Notes under the pieces: model-generated | The model's input: the letters and a program-made list of their open reading frames with translations, nothing else | The model's database searches: none | What the model was told of the DNA's origin: nothing | Assembly (NCBI RefSeq): GCF_009299795.1 | Contig: NZ_VIGP01000001.1 | Coordinates: 1-64,000, forward strand | Direction: 5' to 3' | Source of the DNA: Brachybacterium subflavum | Lineage (GTDB): Bacteria > Actinomycetota > Actinomycetes > Actinomycetales > Dermabacteraceae | DNA length: 64,000 nucleotides | In this document: positions 1-8,458 of the stretch, piece after piece | Layout of the letters: every line of letters begins with the position of its first letter | How positions within the stretch are numbered: the stretch's first letter is position 1 | Position numbers and translations under genes: made by a program

Positions 1-30
1 ACACCACCACTTACACAGACAGATTGACAG
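1..30. mobile_element. Possible terminal repeat of a second IS, cut by the window edge
   Basis: The first bases (ACACCACCACTTACACAGAC and following) resemble the outer end of an IS256-type element. The IS110 reading frame stops resembling its family at about base 30, so an IS inserted into the IS110 gene would explain the break. The rest of the element would lie outside the window. This rests on recalled similarity of the ends and on the abrupt loss of IS110 homology; no transposase of this second element is visible. Confidence 0.3.
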
Positions 31-820
31 GCTCCGACCTCGCGGGCGACCGTGACTCGCTGCTCTTTCAGCTCCCTCACCTGACCAGCCACTCTGGGGA
101 TCACGAGCTCGACCGCCGCGGTCGCCGGCACCCTGTCACTGTCTGCTCGCCCAGCGCCGTGAAGATCTGGTCGATGAGTGCTTCCGGATCGCGGCGCGAG
201 TGGGAGCGCGCGAACCTCAGAACTCTGCCCCGACCAGCCGTGTTGAGCCCGGTGGGGCCGCCGAACTTCTCCAGCAGGTCCAGTACCAGCGCTGTGGAGA
301 GGCTGCTGCCGGCGAAGACCCGCTCGAGCGCGGGATGGATCTGTGTGAGCAGGGTCCGGATGCGATTCAATGCCCGCGTGGTCTCGTGAGCGAGGTCTTC
401 GTCGAACCCGGCAAGGACCTTCAACGAGGAGAAGACCTCGCTGTCACGATCGACGCTGCGGAGCGTGTGGGGCATGGCCCGGGCAGCGTCAGCGATGATG
501 AACGCATCGCGCGCATCAGTCTTTGACCTGCCCGGATAGAGGTCCGCGGCCTTCCGCATCGCCAGCCCGGGCAGATAGGCCACGGTGCAGCCCGCGTCCC
601 AGGCGACCTCGATCGCCAGCGCGCCGATGGTGTTGGGCTGATCGACGACCATCAGCACCTCGCCGTGCTCCTGCAGGCTGATGAACAACTCTCGAAGCTC
701 GGCCTTGTCCTGGACGAGGGGCTTGTCGAACAGACGGTTCCCGTCCGGGTCGAGAGCGCAGGCGTGGTGCCCGCTCTTCCCGACGTCCAGGCCGATCACA
801 ACCGCGAATCGGGCCTCCAT
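31..820 (-). pseudogene. IS110-family transposase (DEDD recombinase), frameshifted and 3'-truncated
   Basis: The product has the IS110 N-terminal RuvC-like DEDD domain: VVIGLDVGKSGHHACALD at the start supplies the first acidic residue, MVVDQPNTIG the second, and SKTDARDAFIIADAARAMPH the DxxD-type region. IS110 transposases are about 400 residues; this one stops after about 240. Near bases 131-140 the frame is lost: the intact family sequence (VPATAAVELVIPRVAGQVRE) continues in another frame down to about base 31 and then ends abruptly, without the C-terminal catalytic-Ser domain. The start chosen is the ATG at 820, preceded by AAGGAGGG (829-836) at 8 bases; an ATG at 844 is less likely. It is inactive as it stands unless complemented by another copy. 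Confidence 0.85.
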
Positions 821-1353
821 GATGCTGTCCCTCCTTGAACGCATCGCTGCTGGTCGCAGTCACGACACCCGATGCCGACACCCACGTTACGAAGAGACCT
901 CAGACTGTGCTGGACCGTGCCCCCCCCCCCCATCGGCGGTCAACGCGTGTTTCCCGACCGGGCGGCAACACCCCCGGATCATCAATGGCAGGGCAGAAAA
1001 GCCATACCCGGCCGAGCGACCAGACCCCGTCCCTCGGGGCCCTCACAAGGTACGGGCTTCGACGCCGCCACCACTTGGACACCGGAAATGAGAAACACAC
1101 TTCGAGGGCGTGGTGTGAAAAACGAAACTCCGAGGCAAGCCTCGCGTCCGGTCGCCTCCTCTCGAGCGCTTGCGCAACCGGGCGCTGTCTTCCAGTGGCG
1201 TGAGCGGATGCCGAGTTATGTCGCGGAACGGATCGCCTCACGTCGGGTCAATGTCGAGATATCCACCCATCCTGCCGTCATGTGTCAATATAGTGCCCTC
1301 ACTATCAGGTCATATTTCACTACCTCTAGTTAGAACAAAATGGAGTGTCACGG
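821..1353. other. Non-coding stretch upstream of the IS110 gene; possible IS110 left end
   Basis: No convincing gene lies here. The part adjacent to the transposase (about 840-1080) should contain the left end of the IS. In IS110-group elements this untranslated leader encodes the structured bridge RNA that selects target and donor; I infer such an RNA could be here but did not fold it. A run of 12 C (920-931) lies about 100 bases upstream of the transposase start. From about 1300 the DNA becomes AT-richer and merges into the SIR2 gene's 3' end. The outer IS boundary could not be placed. Confidence 0.4.
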
Positions 1354-4170
1354 TTACCGCGCAGAAAGATCATAAAGAACCGCTTCGAGCGCAGAAAAGT
1401 GCAATTTTTTGGGGAGGCCACGAACCACTTCGGTTGCGAAGCTTTCAGACGATGCATCTACCATGCCTGCAAGTCCCGCGATGGCCTCATCGACATTTGT
1501 GACCCACTTTTCGCCAGAGTGGCGAACGACCGATCTATAACGGCGAGCCCAATCGGGCTTGACGCCAACGAGGTCGAGTTCATCGATCAAAAAGAGAACG
1601 GATGCCACGCCAGATGCGAATCCGTGGTTTTGCGTGGTTTCCCAGGCGTTGCATCCAGCGAGACCGAGGCAACTGAGGGGGTACTCCATATCCGAGGCGC
1701 TGTGGATTGGAACTCCAGGTATATCGGCAATACTCAAGAGGCCGTAATGAACATTTTCGACGAAGCGATCCTTCGATCCTAATGCCACGCCGTACTCGTT
1801 GAGAGCGATGCGCAACGAGGTTTCCCGGTCAGGAGCCTGCCATGAAGTAGAGATAGCGTGCTCGCCGAGATCGATTGCGTCTTCGACTCGATCCGCTCGC
1901 CTGTACGAACTGCTCAACCTGGCGGAATAGGAGAGGCGGGCGGGGCATTCGTCGTAGGCGGCCTCGGCCGCTAGGGTGGCCAGTTCTCTGTCAGGGATGT
2001 TCCTTGAGATATACGCCACGTCAATCAATTCTGGACTGTAGCCATCCTCCTCGATAAGAGACACCGCCGCTTTAACGAGCCTTGACACCGCGTCGCCCAG
2101 CGAGAAGCCCTCTTCGGCGGAGACATCAATAATCGCCTCAGCGATTGCCCTGTGTCGCGCATACACGTGCGATCCTGAGACCGACAAAGGGGCCTCGTCG
2201 CCCAGTGCGCGTAAGACAAGAGTATCGAGTTCAATTTTGGATAGGGCGAGCGCCCTGGCCAACACTCTCTTAGGGACCCCTGCGTTACCGTAGATCTGTG
2301 GAATCGACGCAAGGAAAAGCGGGTAGGCAAGTGAGGACTCACGAACACCAGAATTGGCTGAAGGGGCATCTGAAAGTATATCGGAGAGCCGTAAGACAAG
2401 TTCTCTAACGTGCGATCTCAAACCTCCGCCGTAGCGGATCTCCAGCGAGGCCCCGAAGAGTGTGCTGCTCTCCCCGTCTCCAGATCTCGAGAGCCGGATA
2501 AGCTCGCTCACCTTGGCATCAAAACTCGGCTTTGATGCTAGATCGCCGAGTGCCCTTTCGCCAAGCTGTTCCCACGAGCGGACGATCGAGCTCGCGTCGA
2601 GGTGTGTGAGGCCCTTCAATCGGTACGACTTGTAGTCCAGATACCTCGCCCATGGAAACCGGAAACCCCCGACGGATGCCCAATCCGTATCCCTGGCGAC
2701 CGCAATAATGTGGAGGGGGCGCGGTGACTCGTCGTTGAGCTTCTGTGCAAGTGCGCGTAGCTGCCCGAAGGACTCATGGGCGTGGTCGAGCACAATCACG
2801 GTTTGCTGATTCGTGGACGCCGTAAGAACAGCATCTGGAGAAAACTTCTCATTCCTTGAGTAGAGGACGGCGTTTGCATCAACTTTTGAGAGCCGGGCCG
2901 CCAATTGGCATGCAACTGTCGACTTGCCCTCGCCGGCCGCACCTGTAATGAAGGTTAATGTCGGAACCCCGTTGGCAATTCTGGCGGCTAGTTGATTGTG
3001 CGCGGTAGGCACTGCGTCTAGAGACGCGATTAATGGGTTAAAGCCGTCGCGGATGGCGGGTTCCCTGCCGTCCAGGAAGGAAAGGGCCCTCGATTCGAGG
3101 TCTTGCTTGGATTGATCGCCGTGTTGTGCGGGGTCGACAAGGTCGAAACCTGTGATGCTTGATCGACTCGCACTCGATCGGCTGTTGTCCCCATATCTCA
3201 GATATTCGGCAACGGACATCTCGATATCGGGGATCCACGCGTTTGCGTCGCAGCCAGAATAGAAGGTGACCGAGGGGGAGCGCTCCAAGCGCGACAACAC
3301 GCGACTGTCGTCTATGGTCGTCCTCAAATTGGGCGCTTGTCCGTAACTGCACCAGAGAATATCAAGCGTGTCCCGCGACGCCTCCGAGACCACTGCATCC
3401 AAGGCATTAGTGACGACATCATTCCATCCCGAGTAGCCAAGGACTATGAGTGTATGGCGAGTCAGCAGTGCCCGCAAAGAAGCAGATAAGAGTGGTCGCG
3501 CACCAGAAAGCTCGCTCATTCTGCTTAGCGTTGCACCTTCGCGCCAGAATCCATGGATATGCATAACGGCGGCGCTCTCACTCAGTTGCGGAGCTTGCTG
3601 GAGGCTCCCATCCCTGTCAATTATGTGAGTCGAGGCGGGCATTCCTGCTCTGCGCAGAGACACTTCAAACAGCGGGTCAAAATTCGTGGTAATAACCGGG
3701 CCTCGAAGGTGAGCCGGAAGGCCAGCCCAAATTCTTCCCAGTGCAGCTTGCCCTGGAGGCAACATCCAGCTGTCTGTGTCTATTTCGGCAGCGTACAATT
3801 CCTCTCCATTGAGGCGCCTTTCTGGGGTGTTGCCATCTTTTTTGTATGCACTAAGGACGGCGCTTGCAATTATTCGGTCCAGGTATTCACGCGGGCGTCG
3901 TAGAGATAAAAATTGAAATGCGCGTTGATACTTCTCTCCGGAGGATGACGCGGCGCTGAGATATTCGTCGTATTCTTGCCGGTCCCCGACGTCCAGGCTC
4001 TTTCTGATCGCTATTGCGATCTTCTCCACGCCCGGGACGGAGGGGGTTGAAATTCCGGATCCGAGCAACAGTGCGAGCGGTCTCATTTCGACAGAAGGGT
4101 CACTGGGCGACAGTGCAAATTTTATTCGCGCACTGAAGTCGCGGAATGTTCCGAAAGAGTTGTGATCCAC
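1354..4170 (-). CDS. SIR2-domain / STAND-type P-loop NTPase, candidate anti-phage NADase
   Basis: A 938-residue multidomain protein. The N-terminal SIR2-like domain begins with ALLLGSGIS (about residues 33-41) and carries the NAD-site signature TTNFD (161-165, Asn163) and the MHIHG motif (203-207, His206), plus LGYSGWND (about 244-251). A P-loop NTPase follows: Walker A GAAGEGKS (410-417) and Walker B-like IVLDHAH (459-465). The C-terminal half is helical, includes RHRAIAE (672-678), and may be a TPR-like sensor. This order matches SIR2-STAND (Avs5-like) defence proteins, which deplete NAD on phage sensing; that role is inferred. GTG at 4170 was chosen because GGAGGG (4174-4179) precedes it; an ATG at 4266 would add 32 residues. 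Base composition is clearly less GC-rich than the neighbours, suggesting transfer. Confidence 0.8.
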   Translation of the reverse strand: MDHNSFGTFRDFSARIKFALSPSDPSVEMRPLALLLGSGISTPSVPGVEKIAIAIRKSLDVGDRQEYDEYLSAASSSGEKYQRAFQFLSLRRPREYLDRIIASAVLSAYKKDGNTPERRLNGEELYAAEIDTDSWMLPPGQAALGRIWAGLPAHLRGPVITTNFDPLFEVSLRRAGMPASTHIIDRDGSLQQAPQLSESAAVMHIHGFWREGATLSRMSELSGARPLLSASLRALLTRHTLIVLGYSGWNDVVTNALDAVVSEASRDTLDILWCSYGQAPNLRTTIDDSRVLSRLERSPSVTFYSGCDANAWIPDIEMSVAEYLRYGDNSRSSASRSSITGFDLVDPAQHGDQSKQDLESRALSFLDGREPAIRDGFNPLIASLDAVPTAHNQLAARIANGVPTLTFITGAAGEGKSTVACQLAARLSKVDANAVLYSRNEKFSPDAVLTASTNQQTVIVLDHAHESFGQLRALAQKLNDESPRPLHIIAVARDTDWASVGGFRFPWARYLDYKSYRLKGLTHLDASSIVRSWEQLGERALGDLASKPSFDAKVSELIRLSRSGDGESSTLFGASLEIRYGGGLRSHVRELVLRLSDILSDAPSANSGVRESSLAYPLFLASIPQIYGNAGVPKRVLARALALSKIELDTLVLRALGDEAPLSVSGSHVYARHRAIAEAIIDVSAEEGFSLGDAVSRLVKAAVSLIEEDGYSPELIDVAYISRNIPDRELATLAAEAAYDECPARLSYSARLSSSYRRADRVEDAIDLGEHAISTSWQAPDRETSLRIALNEYGVALGSKDRFVENVHYGLLSIADIPGVPIHSASDMEYPLSCLGLAGCNAWETTQNHGFASGVASVLFLIDELDLVGVKPDWARRYRSVVRHSGEKWVTNVDEAIAGLAGMVDASSESFATEVVRGLPKKLHFSALEAVLYDLSAR

Positions 4171-4189
4171 TTGCCCTCCATTGGGTTGC

Positions 4190-4219
4190 GTCGAGGGGTA
4201 TAATGTCGAGGGGTATAAT
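4190..4219. repeat. Perfect 15-bp tandem duplication with TATAAT-like sequence
   Basis: GTCGAGGGGTATAAT occurs twice head to tail (4190-4204, 4205-4219), just upstream of the likely GTG start of the SIR2 gene. On the minus strand it reads ATTATACCCCTCGAC twice, giving two TATTAT/CATTAT -10-like hexamers. If translation began at 4266 it would instead encode LYPST twice, since 15 is a multiple of three. I favour a promoter or leader position. Confidence 0.6.
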
Positions 4220-4538
4220 ATAGAGTCTCGCGGGTTCGGGTGGTAGTTGTCTTGCAGTTTGAGCACAGGTCCTGTTGTCGCTGATAGCGGCCGCCGAGTC
4301 GACGATCGAGGCGCGACCTGGAACGGACTCAGTGCGGCCAGCAGGACCGTAGAGTCCGTTCGTGCGGTCTGTCCGGGGCTTTGTGTCCTCTTCCGGGGAA
4401 GGCTTTGGGTAAGTCACGGCGGATTCCGTGGCCCGTTATGATCCAGCTTCGTGGATCGGTGGAACTGAGGACGCTGGGGTCGTCCCGGTAATGCTTGAGA
4501 GTCTGCGTGGTATGCGTCAGCTGTCGTCATGTCTCCGA
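4220..4538. other. Intergenic region between SIR2 gene and helicase gene, no gene seen
   Basis: Short open frames occur on both strands but none has a ribosome site plus recognisable sequence. It should hold the promoter of the SIR2 gene (read leftward) and the 3' end of the helicase transcript. No clear hairpin terminator was found. Confidence 0.4.
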
Positions 4539-6302
4539 CTACTGGGTCATGGGAGCAGGTTCCTGTGCCGTTTGCTCAGCTCCTCGGACAATCGATTGGA
4601 ACCTCTCACGTAGCCAGGGGTCCACCACATACACGTACGTCCCCCGCATCCCTCGCGTCAGTAGCACCCGGTACACGTTGGTGATGTAGCGCAGCAACTC
4701 CTCGTCCGACGTCTTCTGCCCACGCATCGTGTTGTTGGCCTTGCCCTTGGCGTCGAAGTAGTTCTTGCGGTCGGCGACGAGGCGTCCGGTCTCCGGGTCG
4801 ATGCGCAGGTCGCCGCCGATGATGACTCCGGCGTAGTTGAGGTCGTATCCCTGGACGGTGTGGATCGAGCCGACCTCCTCGAGCGAGGTCTTCGAGGCGA
4901 TCCAGTCGACGTCGGAGACGTTCCAGTCCAAGGCGACGCCGTCGAGCTCGATGTCGTGCAGACCGCTCTTGCCCTTGCTGCGCCACTTCCAGGCGTAGCC
5001 AGCTACGAGACGTGCGAGTCCGAACTCGGCGTCCCGCTCGCGGATCCTCTCGTGCATCGCGCCGAGGTCGTCGAACAGCTCGAACTCGTAATCCCCGAGA
5101 TCCGGGAGCTCCGACGGCGGGTCATCGGAGACGAGAGCGCGGGCGAACTCGAGGTACTCCTTGCCGCCCTTCACACGCATCTGCGTGTCCAAGGGGTACA
5201 GGCGCTTCTGCTCCCTGGTCTCGGTGAGCACGCGCTCGAAGACCTCGGGCTCGATGTCGATCGGCCGTACGCTCTGCGCCGTGTCGAGCAGCAGGATCGT
5301 GTGGCGGGAGCGCTTGCGGATCCAGTCGAGCTGGTTGATCGCGAGGTCGTCCTCGCCGAAGAGGCGACGGGTGATCTCGCCGTACCGCGCGGTGAGCGTG
5401 CCATGAGCCTGAGCACCGCGCTGGGTGAGGCGGTGGGCCTCGTCGACCACGATGACGTCGAAGTCCTCTTCTGCGTCGGCGACCTCGTAGGGCGTGAGCA
5501 CCTCCGCATCGCGCAGCGCAGGCACCTTCTTGAAGACCCTGCTGATGGACTTGCGCAGGGACTTCTGCGGGATCACGAGCCCGATGCGCAGGCCGCTGAA
5601 CAGGTCGCGGTTCCCCTCGACGAAGAGGTCGGAGAACATCGAGTCGCCCTCGACCTCGTCGGTCGGGTCGAAGACCGCGAGGTCGCGCATGAGCTTCATG
5701 AGGTAGATGCCGACGATGGTCTTGCCGGTCCCGGGATCGCCCTGGATCGCCGCGATGGTGCGCACCTCGGGATGGTGCAGGTCCTCGACCAGACCCTCCA
5801 TGATGTCGAGGACGGCGACGCCCTGCTCGGTGTTGAGCGCCTTGTACGGGGACAGCTTGAACAGGTCGGAGTTCTCGATCTCGGGGATCGAGCGCTCGAA
5901 GTAGCCCCGGCTGCGGAGCTCCTCGAAGATCTCCTTGAAGGTGTCGTTGTACTCGCTGCGCTGGAAGTAGTCCTGGTTGGTGATGCCCTCGTTGCGGTTC
6001 AGCACCTCGTACTTGCCGTCCCCGCCCAGGAGCCGGATGAGGAGCGACTCGAGGTCCAGGCAGGCGGAGCCGTTGAACCGCTTGTCGAAGACGATGCGCA
6101 CCTCCTTGAGGTGCTGCTTCTGCTCGGACTTGAGGTGCTGGCGCATCCGACGGTCGGCACTGCCCGTCTCGCCGACGTAGATGTCGTGGCCATCCTCGAT
6201 GAGGTAGACGACCGGCCAGTTCGAGAACCGCGGAACGCGTCCCCTGGTCTCCTCGACCGACTCGGGAGTGAAGCGGAGCTCCTCGATCTCAAAGGCGGTC
6301 AT
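4539..6302 (-). CDS. GIY-YIG nuclease domain fused to DUF2075 (Schlafen-like) DNA/RNA helicase
   Basis: A 587-residue protein. Residues 31-47 (VVYLIEDGHDIYVGETG) form a GIY-YIG core, followed by RRMRQHL and an acidic position in DLESLLIRLL (83-92). A DUF2075-type helicase follows: Walker A GDPGTGKT (188-195), Walker B VIVVDEAH (283-290), a late IHTVQGYDLNYAGVIIG motif and the C-terminal VYRVLLTRGMRGTYVYV arginine-finger motif. It therefore probably cleaves and translocates nucleic acid. The ATG at 6302 is used, with GGAG 8 bases upstream; it overlaps the 3' end of the MazG-like gene by 14 bases, so the two are translationally coupled. Defence against foreign DNA/RNA is inferred from architecture and context; repair is the alternative. 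Confidence 0.85.
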   Translation of the reverse strand: MTAFEIEELRFTPESVEETRGRVPRFSNWPVVYLIEDGHDIYVGETGSADRRMRQHLKSEQKQHLKEVRIVFDKRFNGSACLDLESLLIRLLGGDGKYEVLNRNEGITNQDYFQRSEYNDTFKEIFEELRSRGYFERSIPEIENSDLFKLSPYKALNTEQGVAVLDIMEGLVEDLHHPEVRTIAAIQGDPGTGKTIVGIYLMKLMRDLAVFDPTDEVEGDSMFSDLFVEGNRDLFSGLRIGLVIPQKSLRKSISRVFKKVPALRDAEVLTPYEVADAEEDFDVIVVDEAHRLTQRGAQAHGTLTARYGEITRRLFGEDDLAINQLDWIRKRSRHTILLLDTAQSVRPIDIEPEVFERVLTETREQKRLYPLDTQMRVKGGKEYLEFARALVSDDPPSELPDLGDYEFELFDDLGAMHERIRERDAEFGLARLVAGYAWKWRSKGKSGLHDIELDGVALDWNVSDVDWIASKTSLEEVGSIHTVQGYDLNYAGVIIGGDLRIDPETGRLVADRKNYFDAKGKANNTMRGQKTSDEELLRYITNVYRVLLTRGMRGTYVYVVDPWLRERFQSIVRGAEQTAQEPAPMTQ

Positions 6303-6609
6303 ACTTCGTGCTCCGTCCCTTCGCCTTCTCGACCGGGTACTTCCGACCGGTGCGCTCGAGCTTGTCGAGGACGATCTGCTCGGGGTCCAACTCGAGCCTG
6401 TCCGCGAGCAGCAGCGCGTAGGTGAGGACATCGGCGAGCTCGCCGGCGACCTCGTCGCGGTCGGCATCACCGTCCCACTGGTAGCACTCGAGCAGCTCGG
6501 CGGCCTCGATCGAGATCGACTTCGCGAGGTTCTCGGGGGAGTGGAACTGGCCCCAGTCGCGCTCAGCCATGAAGGTTCTCAGGGCCTCGATCGTGCGCTC
6601 TGTCGACAT
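6289..6609 (-). CDS. MazG-like nucleotide pyrophosphohydrolase
   Basis: A 106-residue all-helical protein of the MazG/DUF1877-like NTP-PPase class, which hydrolyses (d)NTPs or modified nucleotides to monophosphate and pyrophosphate. The metal-binding signature is visible: SISIEAAELLECYQW (about 31-45, ExxE) and EVAGELADVLTYALLLAD (about 53-70, ExxD). The length suits a single MazG domain. It is the first gene of a two-gene unit with the GIY-YIG/DUF2075 helicase and overlaps it. No Shine-Dalgarno is visible; TAGGTT ends 7 bases before the ATG, as in leaderless actinobacterial genes. Nucleotide depletion during phage infection is a possible role; housekeeping pool cleaning is the alternative. 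Confidence 0.85.
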   Translation of the reverse strand: MSTERTIEALRTFMAERDWGQFHSPENLAKSISIEAAELLECYQWDGDADRDEVAGELADVLTYALLLADRLELDPEQIVLDKLERTGRKYPVEKAKGRSTKYDRL

Positions 6610-6616
6610 GATGGTG

Positions 6617-6622
6617 AACCTA
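6617..6622 (-). promoter_or_regulatory. Candidate leaderless -10 element (TAGGTT) for the mazG-like gene
   Basis: Read on the minus strand this is TAGGTT, fitting the TANNNT actinobacterial -10, 7 bases before the ATG at 6609. Transcription would begin at or next to the start codon, which fits the absence of a ribosome site. Confidence 0.4.
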
Positions 6623-6705
6623 ACAGCATTCGTGGACTGTGCGGGAGGGTGTGAGGGCGTTCTGGGCGGTTGCCGCTCAGCGTGCGGCGCCCTGGAACGG
6701 AAGGG

Positions 6706-7066
6706 TCAGATCACCTCCAACAGCCCCCGAATGAACTCCTCATACGTCCCCGCCCGCCTCGCGAGCCGCTCCACGTTCCCCCGCTTGGACAGCGCCCGGA
6801 TCAGCGCTTCGAACAGCTCGCCGAACTCCTTGCGGCTGTCCTTGCTGAAGGCCATCATCACGACGGTCGAGACCTCGTTCTCGCCCCGTGCGATGGGCTG
6901 CTTCGGCACGTAGACGGCGATCGACGGGGTGTGGGCGTCGATCTTCGTCGAGTGGGTGGGATGCGACGTCCGTGCCCAACGACGTCGGGGGCATCTTCTC
7001 GCGCTCCAGCACTCCGCGGTGGAAACTGAACTCGACCATCCCGGCCTCGCCGAGCACCGCGCGCAC
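6706..7066 (-). pseudogene. Remnant of a PTS EIIA-domain (fructose/mannitol-type) regulator or enzyme
   Basis: Two frames carry adjoining pieces of one EIIA domain. The upstream piece reads GVLEREKMPPTSLGTDVA (right-hand end, to about 6965). The downstream piece reads HPTHSTKIDAHTPSIAVYVP and continues through KPxA-R-x-NEV, LFEALIRALSK and AGTYEEFIRGLLEVI to the stop at 6706. Intact EIIA has the active His in IPH exactly where the frame breaks (about 6957-6965), so the catalytic site is lost. Such domains end BglG/MtlR-type regulators; nothing recognisable of the rest remains. It is a decayed relic, perhaps the former edge of the PTS locus to the right. Confidence 0.7.
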
Positions 7067-7349
7067 GCGAATGTTTCACATTCCGGCACGATCTCAAGGA
7101 CTTGTTGTCGCACTTGTCTAACGTGTTGGAAGCCGCGAAGCATAGGGGGTTATGACGGCAGAGTCAGGGGCCCGCGGGGCTGCTGAGGGGGAGGGGAGGG
7201 CCAGGGGCCCACCGGGAGTCGGCGAGATGAAGTCTGGGAGTGCTGGGGTGCTCGGCAGTTGGGGTGGGCAGTCGCCATCCTCGATGCGTCGCGCACTTCA
7301 TGGGTGTGCGACGCTGAGAAGTGACGATGTGCACGGGAAGGACGTGTCC

Positions 7350-8369
7350 ATGTTGGTGTGGATGATCGTGGTTGCGGCAACGGCTTCCTATTCGATTGTG
7401 CTCGCCGTTGGCGGGATTGCGAACATGATGACGCCGCGGCGGGTTCCGGCGCGTGAATCGTTTTCGCAAATCAGAGGCCGCGCGATCCAGACAAGGGACA
7501 TTGTTTTGCCTGCTGTTGCGGCGGCATTTCTTGGGTTCATCGTCAGTCTCGCAGCCAGTTTTGTGAACGAGGGATTTCGGTCACCATTCGCTTCACGACT
7601 TGGCGTTCGGGGCGTCGACTACCTGCTCTTGCTGGTCGTTGGTGGCGCGCTATGCCTCTTGGGTCTGATTGTGCTCGTGGAAAGAACTCGGGTAGGCGCA
7701 AGAGACCTTGCGTGTCATCCGGCGGCGATCAATCGAGTGGCAGTACTGATGGGCCGGGGCAATGTTGTTGAGGACCTTGACTTCACTGATCTTGAGCGCA
7801 ATTTGCGAACGTGGGAGGCGGGTAGGGGGCGTTCTGCTGTCGGGATTGTTTTCGGGAAGAAGGCGTCGCCGCACCTAAATAAGCTACTCGCGGGTGCGGG
7901 TGCGGGTGCGGGTGCGGGTGCGGGTGTTGGCCGTCGACGGTCGCCGTCTTTTGAATTTTCGATTCGATTGGCGATTGCGATGGCTGCAGACTATCCCGCC
8001 AGGGGCGCGGTGGTGCCCGTTACGTTCTTGGTGGGATTTGTTTCGACCGCGCTCTCGTCGATCTGGGTGTCAGTGATGCCCCACGATGGAATGGGGGTGT
8101 CGACGGCGGTTGCCGTTGCGATTATTTGTGCAGTCTGCCAGACGGGGGCGTTGGTGTTTTACTTACAGACTCGTGCGCGGCAAGTGGTGGCGACTTACCG
8201 GATTGATTCAATAGAGCTGATGGCGGCCAAGAGAAGGGTTGATTCTCTACGTCGCCAATTGCATTCTTTGGCATCGCATGATCCGGGCGTCTCTATGTCG
8301 AATTCTGGCATACGGTGTTGGGCTGTACGGGTCCGTCATGCATTTGTGGCTCGTTGCCGCAGGCGATAG
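7350..8369 (+). CDS. Orphan multi-pass membrane protein
   Basis: I do not recognise this 339-residue protein. It has about five hydrophobic segments (residues 1-24, 51-72, 90-110, 221-243, 250-272) and a charged middle region (112-200) that probably faces the cytoplasm, including an (AG)n tract at 181-192. The C-terminus (273-339) is basic with a possible short coiled coil. The ATG at 7350 was chosen for the GGAAGGA upstream; in-frame starts further left lie in low-complexity sequence. The roughly 280 bases to its left hold no other gene. Codon use is less GC-biased than in the flanking PTS operon, as for the other island genes. A membrane effector of a defence module is one possibility, with no direct evidence. 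Confidence 0.6.
   Translation: MLVWMIVVAATASYSIVLAVGGIANMMTPRRVPARESFSQIRGRAIQTRDIVLPAVAAAFLGFIVSLAASFVNEGFRSPFASRLGVRGVDYLLLLVVGGALCLLGLIVLVERTRVGARDLACHPAAINRVAVLMGRGNVVEDLDFTDLERNLRTWEAGRGRSAVGIVFGKKASPHLNKLLAGAGAGAGAGAGVGRRRSPSFEFSIRLAIAMAADYPARGAVVPVTFLVGFVSTALSSIWVSVMPHDGMGVSTAVAVAIICAVCQTGALVFYLQTRARQVVATYRIDSIELMAAKRRVDSLRRQLHSLASHDPGVSMSNSGIRCWAVRVRHAFVARCRRR
7891..7926 (+). repeat. Hexanucleotide repeat CGGGTG x6 inside the membrane-protein gene
   Basis: Six uninterrupted copies of CGGGTG encode alternating Ala-Gly in the cytoplasmic loop. Because the unit is two codons, copy-number change would alter loop length without shifting frame. Confidence 0.85.
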
Positions 8370-8413
8370 GACGCCGTGCCAACGGGGCGCGGTAGAGCGA
8401 AGGGTGGGGTTTT

Positions 8414-8458
8414 TCGGGCAGACAGGCTCCCGAATACCGGGATAGCGTGCCTGCCCGA
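8414..8458. terminator. Hairpin between convergent genes, probable bidirectional terminator
   Basis: TCGGGCA (8414-8420) pairs with TGCCCGA (8452-8458) around an inner TCCCG/CGGGA stem. It lies between the ends of the rightward membrane-protein gene and the leftward GH1 gene. There is no U-tract on the 3' side for either direction, as is common for high-GC terminators. Confidence 0.5.

Noticed and set aside
920..931. C12 tract as a phase-variation switch
   Set aside because: It is outside any supported gene or identified promoter element, so no switching effect can be argued.
4860..6425. Plus-strand 521-codon frame opposite the helicase gene
   Set aside because: Antisense shadow: repetitive Leu/Glu/Val/Asp composition, no motifs, while the minus strand shows Walker and GIY-YIG motifs.
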